This document shows positions 37,723-47,960 of a stretch of 64,000 bases of DNA, in pieces. Numbering within the stretch: the first letter of the stretch is position 1; each line of letters starts with the position of its first letter. Under the pieces are notes generated by a model. That model was not told the DNA's origin, searched no databases, and was given only the letters and a program-made list of their open reading frames with translations. The DNA comes from Sphagnum compactum. Lineage: Eukaryota; Bryophyta; Sphagnopsida; Sphagnales. The stretch spans positions 2,914,001 to 2,978,000 of the forward strand of contig OZ234493.1 in assembly GCA_965153455.1 (NCBI GenBank). Reading direction: 5' to 3'. Position numbers and translations under genes: made by a program.

Positions 37723-39270
37723 TAGGACCTACTTCTTACATAATGGGTTACCCAAGTTGACATTTTAAAATTCTAAACCCTATTTTAGTTGAAACTTTTT
37801 TAGTCTAAAGTAAAGCCCCGTGTGGGTACCTTCCCAAAATGACAGGCCTAGGACTAAGCTTTTAATGCCCCCCACCCCACCACCTTGCCCTTACCGATTG
37901 TAAAGCATGAGGCAAACCTTTTCATAACCCTAAAGATGCTTATATCAAAATATCATAGGAGTGGGTTGGATCTTACACCTAACTACTAGTGTAAGTCACT
38001 CTCATTCTTAGATAGTAGGTGTTAAATATGTGCTCATTTATACAATGGATATTAAGGGATATAAGGTTCCTCCAAATACACTAGGAACTAAGTTATCTCT
38101 AAATGCTCGAAATACACTCAGAGATAACTTATTTCTTAGTGTACTTCAGACAAGTGCAGTGCATTTCTTTTATATCCATGAATATCCCTCCTAGGAAGGA
38201 AGGATCTTACACCTACTATTAAGGAGTACAAAGGATATTGTGCCTATACTAATATCCTTAACAAGATCCCCTTTCCTAAACAATAGGCATAAGATAGCCC
38301 CCACTACTATTTAGGGTTTAAAACCTAAATGATTAGCATGATGTTAAGGGACTCAATTCACTAACATCTTTAACACCAAGTGTGAACGCACCTTTAGGGA
38401 TGCCCACAACCACACAAATTTTTTAAAAACCAACTCCATAAAATGTCCCCATTTGTTGGAGGATGGCCAAATGGGGAGGCCCCTTCACTCCATGACATGA
38501 CTTTTCATTGGTTGGATGGAAATTCTATTCCTAAGCCCTTCCTAAGAGTGTTCTACCTATTTACATTAATTGTCTATATCTCCCTGATGTAATAAGTAGC
38601 AGCTTAGTGGTGGTGTGGTGTATGTAGCAGAGTAGGCTTTTGAATGCACAAAAGAACACAGGACATGCAATTGTCATATCGCCAAGACACTATGGATTAG
38701 CAATGGAGCATCAAAAGGACACACAATGTGCAAATGAATGTAGTACATGCAATTGTCAATCTATCTATTTGAAAATTTATTTCTTTGAGTCAGAAAAATC
38801 TCTGAAACTGCAAAATCAAGCAAATACATTGTGACATCTGAAAGCACTTTGTCTCAGGAAAGCCCACTCCTGTAAGGTTAACTCCCATTCCTCCAAACAT
38901 AAAATTCATATTAATAGTACCTTGGCAGCTTCAACATTAATTAGATTATTTTCAGAATGTTGAAATTTTCACCCCCCCCAACCCCCCCCAAAAAAAATCA
39001 AAGAAAAATAAAATTATGAAGGAAAATAATTGAATCATGAAGAAATATTCTATTTGTCAAAATGAAATTTTCATAATTAATTAATTATTCGACAAACAAA
39101 ACATGTGTCAAAGTTGTCAAACTACTATGGTGTACAAGTTTTCAAAACTCGTTTGAGATATATTGATAATCAGTTTCCCATGTGTAAGGGTTTCACAACT
39201 TGGTGTAACCTAATCATAGCTATTCAACAGAGATAAGAAACCTCTTCCTTTGAGGAGGTACCTACTCGAA
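37723..39270. other. Spacer with a strong inverted repeat
   Basis: No gene is supported. Contains a 24-base inverted repeat at 38077-38143 and several GATCTTACACCTACTA-type short motifs related to sequence near 17400-17460 and 18385-18440, which hints at another dispersed family. Confidence 0.4.
38077..38143. repeat. 24-bp inverted repeat (hairpin)
   Basis: Arms 38077-38100 and 38120-38143 pair at 22 of 24 positions; the core AAGTTATCTCT/AGAGATAACTT is perfect. The loop is 19 bases. Confidence 0.85.
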
Positions 39271-39941
39271 TCTTATATATAAAAGCAAACGTGGTGTCTG
39301 TCTGTGTGGACAAAAATTGGGCAGTGCCTGGAAGATTCTTCCAGTCACTGCCCGTTCCTGCAACCTCCCAGATGACAAATTTACTATTGCAGGATTTTTT
39401 ATGCACAAAATAGGGTGGACAGTCCAAGACTGGCTTCAATAGGTGGACAGTCTAAGAAGTTGAAAATATCAACTTTTGGATGGGGGATGGTAAGGTGTTG
39501 GGGGAGGTATTTTTGGGATTTGGAGGGTGGGTGAGGAGATTTGGGTGCGCTTTTTTCTTTCCCAAAGGATGCATGGGCTAAGGGTTTAGGAGGGTCATGA
39601 TTTTTATTTTTTTCGTGGAGGGGGGGAGGGGGTGGGGGTGGGGTTCTAGGGGTCTTAATAGGTGGAAGTGAGAAAGAACACATTGTAATATTATGTTGGA
39701 GAACACATTGGGAACCAAAGAAAAATGAAAAGAAACCCTCCCCCCACCCCCCCTGGCCCCTCCTCCCAAAATTTAAAAGGAATAAAAGCAAGGCACCTTG
39801 AGTGCACCCTTGGGCCTTCCATTGGCTGCATGAAATTTCTATTCCCAAAAGAGTTCGTCACCGTTTAGAACCGGAGTGGGAAAAGCGAAAGACCGGGTGG
39901 GGGGGATCGACGGGGTGCATTATGCACCGGGTTCACACTAG
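39271..39941 (+). mobile_element. Non-autonomous Helitron-like element, long class
   Basis: Starts TCTTATATATAAAAGC after host A and continues GGTGTCTGTCTG, as in the element at 9736-10247. It ends with the GGTGCATTATGCACC hairpin, GGGTTCACA and CTAG before host T. 671 bases. The interior differs from the other long copy and includes G-rich tracts. No Rep/helicase frame. Confidence 0.8.
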
Positions 39942-42900
39942 TGGGGTTATAAGAGTAAGTCCATGGGCAGCACAACAATGGCATACAGACTGTACTTTGC
40001 ATAGCCTTCAAATAAGTATCATGAAAATGGGTTTGGACTTTAGACCTGTATATTTGCATATGGTAGAATGTCTTCTAAACCCTAAACCCTAAAAAAAAGA
40101 CTGCATTTATAGAGGACCATTAAAACAGTAGCAAGTAAATAGATTCTTTGTGACACAAGGCGCTCCCCAAAAATAGGGCAAAATTAGGCAAATTTTTTAA
40201 TGAGGAAAGGGAAGTTCTGTCAAAAGAAGGAATTAGTTTTGCCTTTTCACAATATCCCCCACCCCCCCACCCAAACCTGGTTTTGGGGGAAAAAATTCCT
40301 TAAAAAAATTGGACCTAGTTCAAATCCAAGTTCAAAAATGTTAGACAAGTTCAGATCCAAGTTTTTTTTTAATGGTTTATGTTTGGCTAGTTCCCATGTA
40401 GTAGTTAGGTTCCAACTAATTTGAATTAATCTACATATGTTCCAAATTCATGGCAATTTAAAAACAAATAAGAATTTGAGTAAAAAAAATTCTAGAAGTA
40501 CCTTGCAAATGATTCACAAAACACCAAAAATAGTGCATCCATATCCATTACACACAAATTCAATTTATTACAAAGCTTTGACATGAACAAACAAATACAA
40601 ACTATTTCTAAACCATATTGGTAATTGGTACTTAATGGATTTGAACCTTATTTTTTTCATGCCATTTGATTTCATTCACTTGTTTATTATGCCACCCTTG
40701 AATTCCACTCTCAACACCTTCCAATACCATGGCAATTGCAAAACCCCAAAGCCTTAGCATTCCCAATGTACCCAACACACACATAACTACCTTTCAACTC
40801 AACACAATGTGACATAAGAAACAAGAAATTGACAATTTCCTAAACATCATCATCCCTATATCCCCATAAATCTAGCAATTAATCAACTAGTTTCATCCAC
40901 CTATTGTGCATATCAAAGTAAAAATCATAAAATGATAACTATTGCTCTAATAAGAAAACTCTAGACATCATTTCAACATCAATGACAAATAAAATTAGTA
41001 TTGAAAATGACAACTTGAATTAAACAAAATCAAAACTAGAAAAAAAATAGTCGTCATAAAAAACATGTATCTAAATTTTATATTATTATTTTCCAACTCC
41101 AAAAGCCCGCCACTTGCTTAGTAATGACATCTTCATTTTCTTGCATTAAGGCTTCCATGAAATGAACTTACCAATGTGAAGAACACCAACATGAAAGAAA
41201 ATAATAACAATCCTTTACCATTTCCTAGACAATGAAGTTCACCTTAGGTTCCATCTTCATGGCTATGTAGATAACATTCACTTTTGTTCGATTTTAGCTT
41301 ATTCTTTTATCTATATGCAACTTTCACCACACCTTCGTGCATTACAACAAAACATGTCTTTTATGTTAACTTTTATAATTGAATTTTTAGTCACAGTAGA
41401 TCGTGGACAAATTTTGCTTCAGTCAAAATGAATAAATGGTTTCAAACAACAATTTGTCAAAATCTAACTAACATACTAGCATGTCCAACTTGATTGAAGT
41501 GACTAATGTGTTAGATCACATGTATAATGCCACATGTTGTGTTTATTAAGAATTAAAAAAAGATTAATACGACTACTAAATATTTGTCCCACATGACTTA
41601 AATGAATTGCATGCTAACTAACATGGCATTACTAACTTTTAAAATTATTAAAAAAACAATTAGTTATAATTAATTTGTCAATATTAATTAGTACATGTGG
41701 AAACCAACAATTTGACCACGTGGCTTGCTTACCCAACCTTTCACACGTTACTATTTTTTATTTTTTATTACCACATCATCATTATTATTTTTAATCATGA
41801 TCATAAGATGTCCGAAATGAAGTTTGAACCTTCACCTTTTTTACCACATTCCAAGGCCTTAATTAACCATCCAATCACCAATTTATGTGGTCACAAATAA
41901 TGTCAATGCAAAAAATATGAACACACATGTGTCTATTTTGAATTGCATGATAATGTGATAATGATTATGAAATCAAATTTTGATTCATTTGTGCCAAATA
42001 GGTAGGTACTTAAGTACCTACATAGTGTAATTAAAATTTGATTTGGTAGGATCAAGTGGATAGGTACCAACCAACCTACATCCCTATTTATATTTGGTAA
42101 GTGCCTTGAATAAGTAGGTACCTACATATATAAATATTTACATAGCAACATAGGTGTAGGTAATACAAAAATAGGTAGGTTGGTACCTCCCCATATGGGT
42201 ACCTACCTACATATGTGACATCACAACATAATATTATAGTCAATTGTATGAATGACTTGTTTATATCATACTAGTTAAGGTTTGGAATTCACATAAGTGA
42301 TAAATTTACCATGTGTATAACATTGTGTTTGATTTGACTAAATACTTAGTTTTAGTTAGCCATAACAAACACACCTACTTTTGATTGTAATCAAAATAGA
42401 TATAATTAGTCATTTTAGTCAAAATGGACATGATTAACTTTGACTATACAATTAGTCTAGTCACAATAGTACTTGCAAAAAAGACATGCTTTCTTTTTTG
42501 TAATGAAAGAACTTTGATTCCCTAAGTATTATAATAAGCATTGTCCTTCATGAAATGTGATAAAATTTTGGATTATTTAAGCCGTCAACTTTTTCAACAA
42601 TCTTTTGAAGATGTTATTCAAATTATGCAACCTTGTCTACCAAAACCTTTTCTCTAATAATGGGCAATCTTTTGCTTGGTACCTTGCCAACTCCAAAGAT
42701 ATGACATTAAAGCCATTGTATTTCTAAATTTGTTGAGGTAGAGTCTATTTCTTTTACTTTTGGTTTTAGATAACAATGATTTTTAGTATGTTTGTATGCA
42801 CCACATTGGGTACATTTGATCCCACATTCTTCTATCTTATGAACTTTGTCACACTTCCCATACTTAAGCTAAACATTGTCACATTTTGGATAACTTTTGG

Positions 42901-43986
42901 TACCTTGATCTTCGATATTGCATTTGGAACATCCTATTGTCACCCTATGCACGGTAGCAGTTCCACATTTCACCTTAGCCTCTATAAAACGTTTAAAATC
43001 ATAATCCCATGAAGGGCATTCACCTAACATTTAATTATAATTTTGAGAACATATTATTCAAGCCATTGATCATCCTTCAATGGCTTAAATGGGGTTTCTC
43101 CAAGAAAATGCAACCTAAGATGGTTCCCTTTTAGAGTCACAATGGTAAATTTTGCAAGGTGTGTGGTGTTTAAATGCTTGTGGTGAATAACATAATTTTC
43201 AATTTGTCAATCAAAAATTGGTTGTTTTTAGACTAACAACTTGTCATTCATTACCATATTGGCACCTACACTTATCGTTGTCCATGCACGACACAAAATA
43301 ATATAAAAACACCCTAACTATTGCATCATACCTAAACAAAAATAAGTCTCACCTACAACAAATAGGAATCCAAACCCAAAACACTAAATGAAAAATCACA
43401 GCATGCAAAATTAAGGGCAAATTTTTTTTGGCATAACACATAAAATTTGTAAAACAAAAAACACAATGTGTTTTAGAATTTTGGTGATTTGAGATTAACT
43501 CACAACTTGGAATTATATATCCCAAACTTAAATAGTTTAAACCTCATTCACACATGAATTACCTCCAAACTAAAACATAATTGACAACATTAACAATTGA
43601 CAACTTATCATTATCCTAATTATGATTTAACTTAATAATTAAACTAACATTCATAATAGTTGTTGTGTGCTACCAGATCAACGCCTACACCTATCATTGT
43701 CCACGCACCACACAAAATAACATAAAAACACCTTGATTGGCACATCATATTTAAAACACCCTCTTATTTGGGGTTAAGGTTCACTTGAACCAAATAACAA
43801 TGTAGGAAACACTTCTTATGAAATCCACCATCAATAAACACCTTAGTTCTAAGGTGAGAAGATTAATCGATCAAATGCAAATGTTAGCTCATTGTTAATC
43901 ACCTAGTTATAATCCCCCCAAATATTTAGCCAAGTGTGAATTGTCATGAAGGAAAAACTGAGGATAATCTTATTATACGATCATGA

Positions 43987-43988
<2 letters not shown>
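39942..43988. other. AT-rich spacer
   Basis: No gene is supported. It includes three telomere-like CCCTAAA units at 40079-40096, a TAGGTA-rich palindromic repeat at 41998-42215, and a pair of related 65-base segments at 43259-43325 and 43677-43743 (both with CACACAAAATAA-like and TAAAAACACC blocks) that may belong to the 3' end of the adjoining retroelement. Confidence 0.4.
41998..42215. repeat. Palindrome-rich TAGGTA repeat, MITE-like
   Basis: The ends read ATAGGTAGGTAC and GTACCTACCTACAT, inverted copies. Near the left end is the perfect palindrome TAGGTACTTAAGTACCTA (42002-42019). Inside, GGTACCAACCAACCTAC and GTAGGTTGGTACC form a second inverted pair. About 218 bases, no coding capacity. 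Confidence 0.55.

Positions 43989-44053
<65 letters not shown>
43989..44053. repeat. (AT)32 microsatellite
   Basis: An uninterrupted AT run of about 65 bases directly beside the 3' end of the Ty3/gypsy remnant. Confidence 0.95.
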
Positions 44054-44055
<2 letters not shown>

Positions 44056-44062
44056 TTTATTT

Positions 44063-44200
44063 GGTGTGTATAGGGCAAAACCATTTTTTGACCAATACCT
44101 TTCATAATGGTGGCACAACACATCCCATATGCCACCTTCAAGAACATTGATCACAAATCAACATAGTGGTGGCCTTTAAATATTGCCCACACAACATACA
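44063..44200 (-). pseudogene. PHD-finger-like zinc motif at the end of the gypsy polyprotein
   Basis: In the same frame as the integrase C-terminal fragment 44485-44303, reading past stops: CMLC, an 11-residue spacer, CDQC, WHMGC, PPL, WFCP then IH. This is the C4HC3 order of PHD fingers, which read histone tails. Two in-frame TGA stops fall inside it. The last ligand appears as H or is changed. It is part of the dead element, not a gene of its own. Confidence 0.65.
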
Positions 44201-45539
44201 TCGTAGGTTGATAGGGACCACTATTAAAGATGAATCAATTCAGCCATTCACATTGGGAAAATGATTGAATTGACTCCAATTATGCACATGGTCCTTCCAT
44301 GTCTAACCATCTTGGCCCTCCAACAAAAACATTGAGGATGGTAGAACCTTTTGCACATGTAAAACAACACCCATGTAATCACATTCAACATAATTGGTGT
44401 TGTTTATTACAAGTATATGATCACCTAACTCAAATATATAAACTTGGGGCCAATGAACACCTCCATGGAAAGTGACATAACACAATGTATTTATGTGTTG
44501 AAGAATTGAGTTATGTGGCTAAAGTGCAACATAACTAGTATTGTGTAGTTTGTCAAATTTGATGGGTTGCCAAAATCCAAACTCCACCAATAACCAAACC
44601 CCATGATGGGGAATGGTTGTAGATGAGGTGCAGGTGCATTACATGATGCCTACACTTGATCACGCACCCCACATTGATAAACAAACTATTGAACCTACAA
44701 TTGCATCCCCCGCCACCAATATTATGCCTAAAACAAACTATAAGTTTGTTGAACCCCAAAATGACCCAACTTTTTTGACAAGGCCTTCACATTGGTTTGG
44801 GCAAGGCACAACCCACATTCATGCATCCATCGACATTTGTAGGAAGGAGTTGCATTTCCACTTGAACCACTTAACCCTATGCACAATTTGGTCACTTTCC
44901 TTGGGTGTCAATCTAATTGGAACTTCACATGCTTGTAAATATGTAATAACAAGTGCATCCTCATACATGTCCAAGGCACCATCACCTTCCAATTCAATGT
45001 CCACATTTCAAAATTCCATGTTACCCATGTCAATCTAAGTCCATCTTCAAAACACCCCCAAAAGGTACATAGGTATATAAAGGCATGTTATTCTAATATA
45101 ACCTCCAAATTAGCATCAGCATGCCAATGAGCTTTTATGGTATCCTCTTCATTGGAACTTGGGTTTTGACTTAATCTATTGACATCCTAATTACCTACCA
45201 ACCCAATGAACTATGTTGAAGTTGTACTCTTGCATGGCAAGGGCCCACCTAATAAACTTTCTTGTGAGACAATTTGACTCCATCAAAAACTTAAGTGGCT
45301 GGCGTTTTGTAACTTGTGTGAACAAGCTACCATAAAAATAACATCAAAATGATAAACCAACCCAAACAATAGCAAAACATTCCCCCTCATACGAACTATA
45401 TTTTGCTTTTGTCTTGTTGTTGAACAAATTAACATAAGCCACCATAAACTTTTGGCCATCATTGTTAAGTTGGGTAACATACCATTGACCTCATGCAATC
45501 AAAAAGGTTGCCCCCAAATGGGTCATTATAAAATGGGCA

Positions 45540-46155
45540 CAAAGTGAGTCATTTTTTTAAATTTAAAAAGTTCTACTTTTATGTTTCATTTCAAATGTAT
45601 TATGGGTTGATCCTTATCAACTGAATCTTGGGCCCTTTTCTTTAAATGTTTTCATAATTATAATTTTCTTTTCTCATGTTTATTTATTGCATGCCAAACT
45701 ACATGGCTTGAAATTTCCATTACAATAAAAAAAGATGAAATCGTTTCAAATTCGTATTCCTTATCAATGTGGCCCCTTCAGAAATTAAGTTCTTAAACCT
45801 TGAAAATTCATAACTAAATTATATTTATTCAAATAATTACTCAATAAAAATATCAAATAGAATACCATCTAAATTACCTTAAAATTTTATATCCACCAAA
45901 AAAAAAACCCCAAACCTTGTTTGAAAAATGTTCATAACCAAAAAGTTTTTAAAATGTAATGAATAGGAACATCAAAATTCAAAATATTTTTTACATTTTA
46001 AAGTTTCAAAAATCTATACAACCTAATTAGTGTATTCAACCAAAAAAAAAAAACTAAAAACCTTTTTAAACGTGTTTCCTATATATTTTCCAAAGTTTGA
46101 TAGGTCTTGAAAAATGAAGGTGTGATGTTCTTTGTGGTACCACCCAATCATACTT
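45540..46155. repeat. Repeat inserted in or replacing part of the gypsy RT
   Basis: It runs parallel to 21130-21724: both share CTCATGTTTAT/TTTCATGTTTATC, GCCCCTTCAG, ACTAAATyATA, ATTACCTTAAAATT, TGTTCATAACCAAAAAG and end GTACCACCCA. It begins straight after the RT block LPFGLNDALTKFQ. The left terminal repeat of the 21084 copy is not visible here. Confidence 0.6.
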
Positions 46156-47960
46156 TCGTCCCATGACCCTTTGAAATTTTGTAAGGGCATCATTTAAACC
46201 AAATGGCAATAACTACCAGTGGTATAAATAATTTTTTTCATGAGGATATATCCCCCAAAATGTTGTTTTGACATTTTCACCCTCCTTCAATGATAACTAA
46301 TTGTAACTAGACCACAAGTTGAAAGTGTCCAAAACTTTGGCTTGCCCAAGGCCGTGAAAAATCTCCTTTGGTAGGTGCATGGCATATTTGTCAAAATGCG
46401 TCCACTTGTTCATTGGATGGAAATTTTCACGCATGTGACATTCTATCCAATTGCCAAAAATGTCCTTGTTGGTTGGCATCACTATTGTTGAAGCATATTC
46501 ATCGTTGGATAATTCTACCAAACCAACATCCAATAACTTATTGTATGGTGTTTAATCAAGGCTCTTTCCACCTCATTAAACATGTAAGGTTGTTTTAAAA
46601 TTGGATTATTGTCCTTCCTCATGATTCAAACCTTTTATCTTTTTAATCAATTAATTTTTTAAAAATTAAAGCAGAACATCCAATGTGATCATGCAACAAT
46701 CATTTCATTTTACACATCTCACCTTTTATAATTGTTAGGCCAATTTCCAGTTCCCATGTTTTTGTAATCACTTGTATAGTGGGTTGGGATGATGGATTAT
46801 CCCCAACACTCAAAGATGAGAAACATTGCTTGTGATTACTACACATAAATGGGGATGTGGTAATTGTCTTTGACACCTTCAACCTCATCAATTTCTTTTT
46901 TTAACACCCATAAATCCCCCTTGGCATTTTTGATTCCATAACTACCAATTTTGTGCAACCAAGTTGTCATAACATCACATCTAACCCTAAACTTTTTCCC
47001 CATGTGTCATAAACATAAACCATTTTTCCCATCATGCCTTTCACAAAACCTTGGTTTTTATTGGCACTAGTAGTTTATGACTAGGCCTACCAAAATTTTG
47101 GATGCAATGTGAAATAAGGATCTGCATCATCCGCATATGTATTACAATGGGAACATGGTTGGTTAAGGTTAGGGTTGGAAGTGGTGGCTTAAAGGGAATG
47201 AAGACCATCTTGTTTTCAATGTGCTCCATCACACTTCCAAAACTTGTTTTCTCCCCTTTGTTCAGTGGAGTATGATGAATAGGCACCACCTACTTCATGT
47301 TTGACCCCCTTGGTCTTTGGTGATGCGGCCTTATTTGGTAATTTGCCACATGGTTGTTGAATTACTAGTGTTGAAGAATTCTTCAAGTTGTCATTATTGA
47401 ACCCAAAAGTCACCAGACATTTTTCCACCATGTTCATATCAATACATTTTAACAACTAAAACACATTCGTTAATGCGGGTTAGAGTAACATGACATCTTA
47501 CACTTGACATCAAAGCTCCTTGTCCCAAATTCCATACCAAAATTGGACAAACTTTGTTTTTGTCATGTTTTGTGTCATAATGATAAATGGTTTCACTTGT
47601 GCATATATTTCCACAAACTTTCATGTGGTTTACATTGGAATTTTTATAAACTTCACAACTTTCCACTCAAGCCCCTTTGGTAAATTTTTCACAACAATTG
47701 AATGTCAACAAAAGGCCACGTGTATTAGTGGAAGGATTGATACCATTGTTTTTAGAAGTTATGCTATTAGCACCCCCACTTCCACTAGCATTCCCATTTC
47801 CATTGGCATTTTCATTCCCATTAACCAAATTGCTTTTGGGAGTTGTCAACATATCACATGGGGTTAATCCCTCTAGCAATGGAAACACAATTGGGCAACC
47901 AATATAGTCACCATTTCTTGATCTCAACCTCATGGGCACAGCTAAATTCATGGTAATCCT

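Larger units (their letters stand above)
44063..47960 (-). mobile_element. Decayed Ty3/gypsy retrotransposon polyprotein with a terminal PHD-like motif
   Basis: Family signatures in order on the minus strand: a gag-like part (47190-47960) whose zinc knuckle survives only as WKCDGAH; reverse transcriptase at 46533-46160, with LVELSNDEYAST, a KYAMHLPKEIF block and LPFGLNDALTKFQRVM; RNase H at about 45500-45110, with YSSYEGECFAIVW; the linker and zinc part of integrase at 45004-44560, with GDGALDMYEDALVITYLQ; the integrase C-terminal part at 44485-44303, with FELGDHILVI and DYMGVV; then a PHD-like motif. Broken by many stops and frameshifts. The rest of RT is missing and replaced by a repeat (45540-46155), and the integrase catalytic core is absent. 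It cannot be active. LTRs were not located. Confidence 0.85.

Noticed and set aside
40079-40096. Telomere-like CCCTAAA units
   Set aside because: Only three units in isolation. Similar dimers are scattered through the window, so this is not a telomere or a clear interstitial array.
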